Below, in pieces: positions 1 through 5,300 of a stretch of 8,315 nucleotides of DNA. The notes beneath the pieces are model-generated. The model saw nothing but the letters and a program-made list of their open reading frames with translations. It had not been told where the DNA came from and made no database searches. Made by a program: the position numbers and the translations under genes. Origin of the DNA: Planctomycetales bacterium (lineage in GTDB: Bacteria; Planctomycetota; Planctomycetia; Planctomycetales; Planctomycetaceae); contig JAGVKR010000081.1 in assembly GCA_020050375.1 (NCBI GenBank), positions 1 through 8,315 on the forward strand. Reading direction: 5' to 3'. Within the stretch, counting starts at the first letter, position 1. Each line of letters begins with the position of its first letter.

Positions 1-1
1 G

Positions 2-448
2 TTGCGAGGGTTCATCGCCGTGCCGCTGATCCTCGCCGTCGCAGGAACAGTCTGGTCGGCCCGGCAGGCACAACGGAATCGGGCTTCGAAGCCGTCGCAA
101 TGGCGGGAGCATCGGGCCGGCCTGATCGCCATGCTGGTCGGCGCTCCACTGGCGATCGGATACATCCAGTGGGAGAAATGGGTGGGCATGCCGCGTCAAA
201 TGGTCGGGTCGGCCCCCCTGTTTTTCATCGGGCTGGGAGCCCTGATGCTCGCCTTCCTCGATCGCCGGCGGATGTACTATGCCGGCGGCGGAGTGCAACT
301 GATGATCCTCGGTCTCGTCCTGCCGCTGCTCGCACCCCGGCAGATTGTCATCGCCATTGGTGTGAACATGGCGATCGGCTGCCTCATCGTGGCGGCCATT
401 CAATGGGTGCAACTGCGGCGCCAGGGAGACTTCGATGGCGCCCATTGA
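2..448 (+). CDS. Small polytopic membrane protein, unknown function (possibly 5'-truncated)
   Basis: The 148-residue product is hydrophobic, with about five likely membrane segments near residues 3-18, 40-57, 70-86, 94-111 and 114-136. A basic stretch at 20-39 separates the first two. The only visible start is TTG at the window edge, so the true start may lie upstream. I recognise no enzymatic motif or named family. Its stop lies 14 nt inside the following winged-helix regulator gene, so the two are very probably co-transcribed and translationally coupled. Small membrane proteins next to regulators of this winged-helix type occur in many bacteria, so it may be the regulator's partner or target; that is inference. 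The reading frame is secure, the function unknown. Confidence 0.75.
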   Translation: MRGFIAVPLILAVAGTVWSARQAQRNRASKPSQWREHRAGLIAMLVGAPLAIGYIQWEKWVGMPRQMVGSAPLFFIGLGALMLAFLDRRRMYYAGGGVQLMILGLVLPLLAPRQIVIAIGVNMAIGCLIVAAIQWVQLRRQGDFDGAH

Positions 449-758
449 TTTCAACGGGATCGACACCGCCGTGCATGGCCCCGTTCGCCTGGGCGTGCTC
501 ACAGCATTGCAAATGGACGGCGCGCTGGATTTCACAACGCTCAAGAAACGCCTGGACGTTGCCGACGGCGCGCTCGGCCTCCACTTGCGCAACCTGGAAG
601 AAACCGGCTACGTCGCCTGTAAAAAGGCTTTCGTCGGCCGGCGCCCCAAGAGCACGTACAAGATCACGGCCGTCGGCCGAAGCGCCCTGCGGCATTATCT
701 GTCGAGCATGCAAAAGCTGATCGACGCCATTGAAGCGCGGGATGCGGGCACGAATTAG
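435..758 (+). CDS. Winged-helix DNA-binding regulator (HTH_34 / MarR-ArsR-like)
   Basis: This 107-residue single-domain protein has the layout of the PF13601 (HTH_34) winged-helix family. Residues 12-27 (VHGPVRLGVL and on) form helix 1. Residues 33-58 give the helix-turn-helix, with DGALGLHLRNLEETGYV as the recognition helix and its exit. Residues 61-78 (KKAFVGRRPKSTYKIT) make the basic wing, and the rest is a C-terminal helix. No effector domain or metal-binding cysteine cluster is visible. The ATG at 435 has a GGGAG Shine-Dalgarno (424-428) at good spacing and overlaps the upstream membrane-protein gene by 14 nt, which supports an operon. It is probably a local transcriptional regulator, perhaps of its own operon. 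The family call is strong; the target is unknown. Confidence 0.88.
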   Translation: MAPIDFNGIDTAVHGPVRLGVLTALQMDGALDFTTLKKRLDVADGALGLHLRNLEETGYVACKKAFVGRRPKSTYKITAVGRSALRHYLSSMQKLIDAIEARDAGTN

Positions 759-780
759 ACGACGCCCATATTCTCTTTCT

Positions 781-805
781 CCCTCCCCCCCTCGCGGGGG
801 GAGGG
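781..805. repeat. C/G-rich perfect hairpin (dispersed-repeat type)
   Basis: CCCTCCCCCC (781-790) pairs perfectly with GGGGGGAGGG (796-805) around the 5-nt loop CTCGC, and a further G-rich run follows to 819. It lies 22 nt after the regulator stop. The pattern resembles the CCCTC-rich/GAGGG palindromes scattered through intergenic DNA of many high-GC bacteria. No U-tract follows, so a classical intrinsic terminator is unlikely, though it could stabilise the 3' end of the upstream mRNA. Confidence 0.6.
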
Positions 806-847
806 CCGGGGTGGGGGGGCGAACGTCGCTGGACTCCGCCGAGCATT

Positions 848-882
848 TTCGTCGTCAAGCGAGCGACGAGTCGCACGACGAA
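848..882. repeat. Stem-loop between regulator and LRR gene
   Basis: TTCGTCGT (848-855) pairs with ACGACGAA (875-882). Inside it GCGAC (863-867) pairs with GTCGC (870-874), directly stacked on the 3' side, leaving a 7-nt bulge at 856-862. No U-tract follows. It may be part of the 5' leader of the LRR gene at 961 or an intergenic repeat; no function can be assigned. Confidence 0.45.
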
Positions 883-960
883 GGTCGTATCGCAGTTCGG
901 TCCCCCTTGGCTGCTCGCCGACACTGTTCGCGCTCTTCCGGCGGCGGTTAGAATCCAGCC

Positions 961-1368
961 ATGTCGCCGATGCACTCCGCGCCATTCCGTTTCCGTTTGC
1001 CACATTGGGGGTGGTTCGCGCTGTCGACGGTCGTGTTGGCGTCTGCGGCGGTGGCGCTGTCGATCTGGCTGCCGTATTACCGTGAGCAGCAGATCGTACA
1101 GAGGATTGAACGCTGGGGCGGTTCGGTCGAGCAGGTGGAAAAAAGAGGCCCAGATTGGCTGCGACGGATCGTGGGCGAGATTCCGATGCAGGTTTTTGAC
1201 CGTGTATCGGCGGTTCGGTTCCGGAAATGCCAGCTTACCGAAAACGATCTCGCTCAATTAGCCGGGCTGACGAGTCTCGTGACATTGCTCATCAGCGATA
1301 CCTCGGTGAGCGATGCCGGAGTCGAATCGCTTCAAAAGGCGCTTCCCAAGTGCACGATCCATCGCTGA
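961..1368 (+). CDS. Membrane-anchored leucine-rich-repeat protein, planctomycete type
   Basis: The 135-residue product has a basic N-terminus, one hydrophobic segment (about 17-37), a juxtamembrane helix ending in RIERWGGSVE (48-57), and then a short LRR region. The linker GPDWLRRIVGE (63-73) and the C-terminal LTSLVTL (103-109), SDAGVESLQKALP (117-129) and CTIHR match a layout common in planctomycete genomes, where such proteins carry one to many LRRs. Here only about two repeats remain, so this is a minimal form. The LRR part probably faces the periplasm and may bind a protein; no partner can be read from the sequence. The ATG at 961 gives the full N-terminus but has no clear Shine-Dalgarno. 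It stands alone on this strand, followed by a 321-nt gap. Confidence 0.82.
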   Translation: MSPMHSAPFRFRLPHWGWFALSTVVLASAAVALSIWLPYYREQQIVQRIERWGGSVEQVEKRGPDWLRRIVGEIPMQVFDRVSAVRFRKCQLTENDLAQLAGLTSLVTLLISDTSVSDAGVESLQKALPKCTIHR

Positions 1369-1402
1369 GGCGGGGAATCGATGCTGGGCCTTGCTTCCGG
1401 CC

Positions 1403-1428
1403 GCCCGGACTAACAGTCCGGGCTACGA
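1403..1428 (-). repeat. REP-like palindrome, copy 1 (minus orientation)
   Basis: GCCCGGACT (1403-1411) pairs perfectly with AGTCCGGGC (1415-1423) around a 3-nt loop. Read on the minus strand the unit starts TCGTAGC, then forms a 9-bp stem with a GTT loop. A GTAG tetranucleotide at the 5' edge of a palindrome is typical of REP elements mobilised by RAYT (TnpA_REP) transposases; no such gene is in this window. Confidence 0.6.
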
Positions 1429-1449
1429 CGGCGGCGGGAACTCCCCACC

Positions 1450-1475
1450 TCGTAGCACGGGCTGTTAGCCCGTGC
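1450..1475 (+). repeat. REP-like palindrome, copy 2 (plus orientation)
   Basis: GCACGGGCT (1455-1463) pairs perfectly with AGCCCGTGC (1467-1475) around the loop GTT. The unit begins TCGTAGC (1450-1456), the same 5' flank as copy 1 read on the other strand, and shares CTGTTAG at the stem top. The two copies diverge from a 21-nt spacer (1429-1449), a BIME-like arrangement. Confidence 0.6.
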
Positions 1476-1603
1476 GTGACGAGGATTTTGTAAATTCCAT
1501 TCGCCTTCGAGATGCGAAACCGGCTCGCGACTCGCTCCCCCGACCGGCTCCTGCTTGCATCCCAAGTCACGGAATCGTAGAAAGATGGGGAGTGGCTCTG
1601 TCA

Positions 1604-1628
1604 GCGCATTTCCGTCTCGCGCATTTCC
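1604..1628 (+). promoter_or_regulatory. 10-nt direct repeat upstream of DapA-like gene (possible operator)
   Basis: GCGCATTTCC occurs at 1604-1613 and again at 1619-1628, a 15-nt period. It lies about 60-85 nt before the ATG at 1690 and just upstream of the possible -10 at 1659. The position would suit an activator site; the binding factor is unknown. Confidence 0.3.
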
Positions 1629-1658
1629 AGACGCGGCCCTTGTGCCGCGCCTCTCCCA

Positions 1659-1664
1659 TACAAT
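1659..1664 (+). promoter_or_regulatory. Possible -10 element of the DapA-like gene
   Basis: TACAAT matches the sigma70 -10 consensus at five of six positions and would start transcription near 1671, giving a leader of about 20 nt that includes the AGGAG ribosome binding site (1678-1682). No good -35 lies at 16-18 nt, so the promoter would be weak or activator-dependent. Confidence 0.3.
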
Positions 1665-1689
1665 TCCATCATAAAACAGGAGTCCGACC

Positions 1690-2652
1690 ATGCCCGGCAC
1701 GCCGCGCCCCCCCGCCGATCCTTACGACCGCAGTCTGCTCCGCACGGTGCATCTGGTGCCGCTCACGGCGTATGATGCCTCCGGCAAGCTGGCCCTCGAC
1801 GTTCAGGCGCGGCACTCGGCGCGAATGTTCGCCGCCGGGATGCGCGTCTTCCTCCCCGCGGCGGGGACGAGCGAGTTTCACAGTCTCTCAGCCGATGAAA
1901 TTGTCGACATCGTCCGCGTGACCCGCGAGGCGACCGGGCCGGCGGCGCAGATTTTCGCGCCGGTCGGTTTCCAGGTGCAACACGCGATCGACGTGGGGCG
2001 ACGTTCGATGGCGGCGGGGGCGACGGGGATCATGTTCATGCCGTTCGCGCATGCGTATCTCTCCAATGCGGGAGCCCGCGACTATTACCGCCAGGTGATC
2101 GATGCCGTCCGCGCCCCGACGCTGATCTACAAGAAGAGTCCGATCCCCAGCGACGATCTGCTCCTGGAATTCGCCGGCGATCCCTACGTCGTCGGGATCA
2201 AATACGCCGAGAACAACCTGCACGACTTCCGCAAAGTCGTGATCGCCGACCGGGACCGGGTCGAATGGCTGTGCGGCTCGGCCGAGCGGTTCGCACCGTA
2301 CTACATGCTGGCCGGCTCCCCCGGCTACACGACGGGGGCCGGCAACATCTGCCCGCACCTGACGCTGGCGATGCACATGGCGTTCACCGCGGGGGAATAC
2401 GACGAAGGGATGCGGCTGCAGGAGCTGATTCTGCCGATCGAAGATTTCCGCGCGAAAGAAGGGGACAGCTTCAACATCAGCATGCTCAAGCACGGCATGA
2501 AATCGCTGGGCGAAGAGTTCGGCCCGGCCCGTGCCCCGCAACGGCAACTGACCCGCGCCGACCAGGAAGCGATCGACGACCTGTTGCAGCCGATCCTCGC
2601 CGCCGAGCAGGAGATCAAGCAGGAAGTGGAGAGCGTGGGGTTGGGGAGGTAG
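1690..2652 (+). CDS. DapA/NanA-superfamily lyase (class I aldolase fold), substrate unassigned
   Basis: The 320-residue product has the length and motifs of the dihydrodipicolinate synthase / N-acetylneuraminate lyase superfamily, TIM-barrel enzymes that form a Schiff base with pyruvate or another 2-oxo acid. K171 in VVGIKYAENN is the predicted Schiff-base lysine, Y147 in LIYKKSP the catalytic tyrosine, and AAGTSEFHSL (57-66) the carboxylate-binding loop. The arginine that true DapA carries five residues after the tyrosine is Ile here, and the first relay threonine of DapA's GTTGE motif is Gly59. The loop instead resembles the GTGEFFSL form of 5-dehydro-4-deoxyglucarate dehydratase (KdgD), but KdgD's lysine context differs. 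A sugar-acid or other 2-oxo-acid role is therefore more likely than lysine synthesis. AGGAG 7 nt before the ATG fixes the start. It appears monocistronic. Confidence 0.9.
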   Translation: MPGTPRPPADPYDRSLLRTVHLVPLTAYDASGKLALDVQARHSARMFAAGMRVFLPAAGTSEFHSLSADEIVDIVRVTREATGPAAQIFAPVGFQVQHAIDVGRRSMAAGATGIMFMPFAHAYLSNAGARDYYRQVIDAVRAPTLIYKKSPIPSDDLLLEFAGDPYVVGIKYAENNLHDFRKVVIADRDRVEWLCGSAERFAPYYMLAGSPGYTTGAGNICPHLTLAMHMAFTAGEYDEGMRLQELILPIEDFRAKEGDSFNISMLKHGMKSLGEEFGPARAPQRQLTRADQEAIDDLLQPILAAEQEIKQEVESVGLGR

Positions 2653-2699
2653 GGTTGCGCTTCGTTCGGGAGACGGAATTCCAACCGGCCATCGTCGAT

Positions 2700-3158
2700 T
2701 CACCACTCCGGCGGCAGGAAGGCAAAGAACCTGCAAAGATCGCTCCTCGCTTCAGCGATTGAAATCGGCAGCTTTAGTTCATCTCGTTCGTGAACCAACG
2801 CGTTTCGATACTCGCGCACAGCATGGGCGTTGAGGGATTGGTCGTTCGGAATTCTTTGTGAGGCCGCGATTCCGTCGAGCAGGTCGCGCGTTCGGCCGGG
2901 CGTTTCCGTTTTTCGCCTGGTCGACCAGAACACCCGCAAGCCACTCTCGAACTCCGCAAACAGGCGGATGATGTAGGTTCCGTCGAGGCGGGCTGACGCA
3001 TCGCGAATGTCGCGCACTCGAACCGCTTGGTCGCGCGGAAGGATTGTCGGGTCGCGTTCGGCCGCTGCCAGCAAGCGGTCGGTGGCGATTCGCACGGCTG
3101 AATACTCACGTTCGACGGCCTTGATTCGCCGCAGCCATTCATGCAGCTTGTGCGGCAT
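2700..3158 (-). CDS. HEPN-like protein, putative RNase (toxin candidate)
   Basis: The 152-residue product appears largely helical and soluble, without signal or membrane segments. Near the C-terminus RNALVH (118-123) fits the R-x4-6-H signature of HEPN RNases, with the favoured polar Asn right after the Arg; Glu and Arg follow. An earlier helix (60-78, ending in EFESGLRVFW) has the amphipathic, aromatic look of the helix that packs against the active-site helix in HEPN proteins. Family membership is inferred from this motif only. The ATG at 3158 has GAGG a few nt upstream and lies 20 nt inside the preceding gene, so the two are translationally coupled. HEPN proteins act in toxin-antitoxin, abortive-infection and RNA-processing roles. 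No MNT nucleotidyltransferase motif, the usual HEPN partner, is present next to it. It could instead be a non-toxic structural HEPN-like protein. Confidence 0.62.
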   Translation of the reverse strand: MPHKLHEWLRRIKAVEREYSAVRIATDRLLAAAERDPTILPRDQAVRVRDIRDASARLDGTYIIRLFAEFESGLRVFWSTRRKTETPGRTRDLLDGIAASQRIPNDQSLNAHAVREYRNALVHERDELKLPISIAEARSDLCRFFAFLPPEW

Positions 3159-3597
3159 GCTTCCTCATCTCTTCAAGGATCTCGTGCAGCGTTTCCCTGG
3201 AGAGGTTTTTTGTTGGAGGATCGCGCTTGGCTTCGACGGCGGGGGCAACTTGCTCCATGTAATGGACATGCCAGTTGCCATCTCTCAAATAGAGACTGGC
3301 AATGTCATCGTACGCGGGCATCAGATACAGGTCGACGACTCCCTCCGTTCCCGGAGCAAATCGGGCGATCGGCTCTAACAGGGCCTTGACGGTCTCAAAC
3401 TGGAGAAGCAGCGCCGGCGCCGAGTAGGCGCCGAGTTGCGAATCGTGCAGCCGCACATCGATTTGCCGCGTAGACCATCCCGATTCCTCGGCCCAGGTTC
3501 GCACAGAATCCGACAGTCGCGACAGACGATCGAGCCATTCATCCCGGAGCCGTGACTGCTCGGGGCTGAGGGCCTGAGGCGGATTTGCGACGGACAC
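3139..3597 (-). CDS. Conserved-looking hypothetical protein, partner of the HEPN-like gene
   Basis: I do not recognise the family. With the GTG start at 3597 the product has 152 residues. A longer version could start at TTG 3612, but AAGGAG (3609-3604) sits 6 nt before the GTG and would overlap the TTG start, so GTG is preferred. The N-terminal third is helical (LRDEWLDRLSRLSDSVRTW). The middle has an alternating polar/hydrophobic, beta-like pattern with VDLYLMPAYDDIASLYL and then GNWHVHY, suggesting an alpha/beta domain. The tail is a charged helix (RETLHEILEEMRKHA). There is no signal peptide, membrane segment or helix-turn-helix. It is the first gene of a two-gene operon, overlapping the HEPN-like gene by 20 nt. 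Antitoxin-first order is common in type II systems, so it may be the antidote or a partner subunit; that is inference from context. Confidence 0.72.
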   Translation of the reverse strand: MSVANPPQALSPEQSRLRDEWLDRLSRLSDSVRTWAEESGWSTRQIDVRLHDSQLGAYSAPALLLQFETVKALLEPIARFAPGTEGVVDLYLMPAYDDIASLYLRDGNWHVHYMEQVAPAVEAKRDPPTKNLSRETLHEILEEMRKHAAQAA

Positions 3598-3625
3598 GAG
3601 CGTCTCCTTCAAATTGCCAATCGTT

Positions 3626-3652
3626 CGCGGCGATGACAGGCGTCATGCCGCG
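3626..3652. repeat. Hairpin in the leader/operator zone of the HEPN-like operon
   Basis: CGCGGC (3626-3631) pairs with GCCGCG (3647-3652), and ATGAC (3633-3637) with GTCAT (3642-3646), leaving a single bulged G (3632) and a 4-nt loop. It lies about 30-55 nt upstream of the GTG start at 3597, where it could be an operator for an autoregulatory protein or a leader hairpin. Confidence 0.5.
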
Positions 3653-3656
3653 ATAT

Positions 3657-3762
3657 CATTTGGCGTGCTGAACAATCATCCCGATACGGGCAGTGGCCGA
3701 TCTTCCGAAGAATACCATCACTGCATTCTACCCCGGATCAAGTCGACCGGGAACGCCAAATG
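3657..3762. repeat. Concentric inverted repeats (possible MITE or structured RNA)
   Basis: CATTTGGCGT (3657-3666) is the exact reverse complement of ACGCCAAATG (3753-3762). Within it GCAGTG (3690-3695) faces CACTGC (3719-3724), and at the centre TCTTC (3701-3705) faces GAAGA (3707-3711). The three centres lie within about 4 nt of each other. No flanking target duplication is obvious. It may be a relic of a small transposable element or the fold of an RNA. Confidence 0.35.
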
Positions 3763-3767
3763 CATCG

Positions 3768-3799
3768 CTCGCTGACCCTCACATCGAACCGTCAGCGAG
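3768..3799. repeat. 9-bp inverted repeat
   Basis: CTCGCTGAC (3768-3776) pairs perfectly with GTCAGCGAG (3791-3799) around a 14-nt loop. It directly follows the concentric inverted-repeat element. No U-tract is present on either strand. Confidence 0.45.
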
Positions 3800-4026
3800 G
3801 ACTACCGTGGCGCCGGTTTGTGTCGTCATTGGCGACTTGAAATCGTTCCCGACAATGCTGACAATCGCCCACTGCTAACGGGGATGTCGGAAGTCGGCGA
3901 CCATGACCCCTTGCGGAGACGTTTATGCTGACGTGCGAAATCCAACTTCCCGTTGGCCATTCTCAGGCGTAGAATCGGGCTGAGAGTCGCTTAAGAGGCG
4001 TCAAAGTCGCGCATGAGATTTGCGAA

Positions 4027-4197
4027 ATGTCACAACTCATCGTCAACGACCAGCAGGCAAGTGTGTTGACGAAATCGCACGGCCGCGTCGAGATCCGCGA
4101 TCGAGCGGGGACGCTTCTTGGTTATGTCGCGCCCGTGTGGACGGAAGCGGAGGTTGCCGAGGCTCGGAGGGCGCTGAGGCAACGATTCGCTCGCTAA
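4027..4197 (+). CDS. Small 56-residue protein, possible antitoxin-like
   Basis: ATG at 4027 to TAA at 4195-4197 encodes 56 residues beginning MSQLIVNDQQASVL. The core HGRVEIRDRAGTLLGYVAP (18-36) fits a small beta hairpin, VE(I/V)RDxxGxxLG, that recurs in short planctomycete proteins. It is followed by a charged helix (TEAEVAEARRALRQRF). In planctomycetes I recall such proteins sometimes sitting before small toxin-like genes, but here no toxin follows: the next gene converges from the other strand 12 nt away. There is no clear Shine-Dalgarno. The coding case rests on the clean domain-like pattern and the strand-specific stop. An orphan antitoxin or regulator is possible; the function is unknown. 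Confidence 0.62.
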   Translation: MSQLIVNDQQASVLTKSHGRVEIRDRAGTLLGYVAPVWTEAEVAEARRALRQRFAR

Positions 4198-4209
4198 TCG
4201 AAACTGGGG

Positions 4210-4659
4210 CTACTCCGGCTTTTTCTCGACTTCTTTCGAACGCTTGAACTGCACCAACCCCGCTTGCCCTGCGCCGCTGAATTCTGTCGGACGTTTCTCT
4301 CCGACGCAGAGCGTCAGCGAATCGTCGTCAATCCGATAAATCCCGAGCATTTTCCTACCCTTACCCGGCCCCTGCGTTGCGACGAGATCGATTGTTTTCG
4401 GATTCTTGTCGGGGTCGAGCGTGAACTCACTCTCACCAACGTTCTTGTCACCGTCGAACATCGTCAGCTTCTTATCTTTGAAAACGTACTTTCCCTTCTC
4501 AATCACCTCGGCGGGAGCTGCCTTCCCCTGGACCTCGAGCTTGACCCCCTTCCATGAACCTTGAATTCGGTCGCGATCTGTCTTGGGATTATCGGCCGAA
4601 AAGACCGTCGCAACGGTCATCACGACGATGCCTCCGACAGCAGAGCGAAACAGTGTCAT
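4210..4659 (-). CDS. TIGR03067-like small secreted protein
   Basis: From the ATG at 4659 the product is 149 residues, with a signal peptide (basic start MTLFR, hydrophobic 7-20, cleavage probably near FSA at 20-22). The mature part carries features of the TIGR03067 domain, common in planctomycetes: DRDRIQGSWKG (28-38), KYVFKDKKL (57-65), FTLDPDKNPKTIDL (79-92), GIYRIDDDSLTLC (106-118) and RPTEF (123-127). The role of the domain is unknown; it looks like a lipocalin-like beta barrel acting outside the cytoplasmic membrane. The reading frame stays open upstream to 4878, but GGGAG lies 6 nt before ATG 4659 and the signal peptide begins there, so the longer version is rejected. It is a single-gene unit, convergent with the 56-residue gene. 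Confidence 0.85.
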   Translation of the reverse strand: MTLFRSAVGGIVVMTVATVFSADNPKTDRDRIQGSWKGVKLEVQGKAAPAEVIEKGKYVFKDKKLTMFDGDKNVGESEFTLDPDKNPKTIDLVATQGPGKGRKMLGIYRIDDDSLTLCVGEKRPTEFSGAGQAGLVQFKRSKEVEKKPE

Positions 4660-4893
4660 CATGTTCTCCCGAATGCTGGTGCAATTGACGGCTTGTTCTG
4701 AATCAAGCCTACTTGTCGAACAGATATTTGACCACCGCGAGCCGGTGATTTGTTCACGCAATTCGCCGGTCGCGCGGATTTTAGCGGAACTTGTCGCGAC
4801 GTCATGTCGTGCATTTCGCGATCCCGGTGAAAAACAGGCCCCCGCATGGTGCTGACGCTCAATGGCAAATGGCTGCAATACAAGAAGTTTTGA

Positions 4894-5256
4894 AAGGAAA
4901 CCGAACTGAAGGCCGAAGTGCAGGTCGTGCAGGTGGGAAACGTGCTGTTCGGGGCGATTCCAGGAGAGCTGTTTGTCGAGTACGCGCTCGAACTACGTTC
5001 GCGCGTCAAACAGGAAACGGGATGCGCCTTCTGCCTCGTGGGCTACGCGAATGGATATCTGGGATACATTGTCACGCCCCGCGCGATGGAAACGGGGGGG
5101 TATGAAGCCTCGGTGACCCGGCTCGACGTGCTGGGAGGCCGGACGCTGACGGAGACCGCGATGGACCTGGTTCACGAGCCCAGCACGCACAAAGAGGACC
5201 TGTCGCCCGAAGAATTGCAGAAGCGGGCCGCAGCGATGCACGCAAAGAAGAGTTGA
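4894..5256 (+). pseudogene. C-terminal remnant of neutral/alkaline ceramidase gene
   Basis: The open frame encodes the end of a PF04734-type neutral ceramidase, an enzyme that hydrolyses the amide bond of ceramides. AEVQVVQVGNVLFGAIPGEL matches the strand before the conserved PGE. GYANGYLGYIVT followed by GGYE matches the G-x-x-N-x-Y-x-x-Y-x-x-T...YE block that contributes the active-site tyrosine. The several hundred residues carrying the zinc ligands and catalytic serine are missing. An in-frame TGA (4891-4893) precedes the match, and the codons before it (4831-4890, e.g. NGKWLQYKK) may be decayed continuation up to another TGA at 4828. The first usable start, GTG 4918, has no good ribosome binding site. 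The alternative, a 112-residue expressed fragment, seems unlikely. The 3' end runs into an octamer repeat. Confidence 0.72.
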
Positions 5257-5300
5257 AGAGATCGAGAGTGGAAGAGTTTCGGAGTTGAAGAACTGAAAAA
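5245..5300 (+). repeat. Degenerate octamer tandem repeat (about seven TTGAAGAG-like units)
   Basis: Consecutive 8-nt units read AAGAAGAG, TTGAAGAG, ATCGAGAG, TGGAAGAG, TTTCGGAG, TTGAAGAA and CTGAAAAA. The purine-rich array covers the last codons and stop of the ceramidase remnant and runs into the terminator, whose minus-strand U-tract is its final A-run. Confidence 0.55.

Larger units (their letters stand above)
1369..1689. other. Non-coding gap between LRR gene and DapA-like gene
   Basis: No reading frame here has family-like composition. The stretch holds two REP-like palindromes in opposite orientation (1403-1428 and 1450-1475), a 10-nt direct repeat (1604-1628), a possible -10 element (1659-1664) and the ribosome binding site for the gene at 1690. 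Confidence 0.7.
3598..4026. other. Palindrome-rich non-coding gap
   Basis: No reading frame here looks like protein. The stretch holds hairpins at 3626-3652 and 3768-3799 and a concentric inverted-repeat structure at 3657-3762. A possible weak sigma70-like promoter, TTGAAA (3837-3842) with a 17-nt spacer and GACAAT (3860-3865), points toward the small gene at 4027 but lies about 160 nt away. I see nothing else from 3870 to 4026. Confidence 0.6.

Noticed and set aside
781..819. C/G hairpin as an intrinsic terminator of the regulator operon
   Set aside because: No U-tract follows; the sequence after the stem is G-rich.
1888..2736. Minus-strand open frame (282 codons) opposite the DapA-like gene
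   Set aside because: It is a high-GC antisense shadow; the plus strand has all active-site motifs and a good ribosome binding site.
3598..3612. TTG start at 3612 for the HEPN partner gene
   Set aside because: The AAGGAG ribosome binding site lies inside this extension and is ideally spaced for the GTG at 3597.
3693..3878. 61-codon plus-strand open frame starting GTG
   Set aside because: It has no ribosome binding site or domain-like pattern and runs across two inverted repeats.
4660..4878. N-terminal extension of the TIGR03067-like protein to 4878
   Set aside because: The extension puts 73 unrelated residues before a clear signal peptide, and GGGAG is placed for the ATG at 4659.
4891..4893. 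TGA as a selenocysteine codon in the ceramidase
   Set aside because: Ceramidases are not known selenoproteins, the upstream part of the gene is missing and another in-frame TGA occurs at 4828; decay explains it better.
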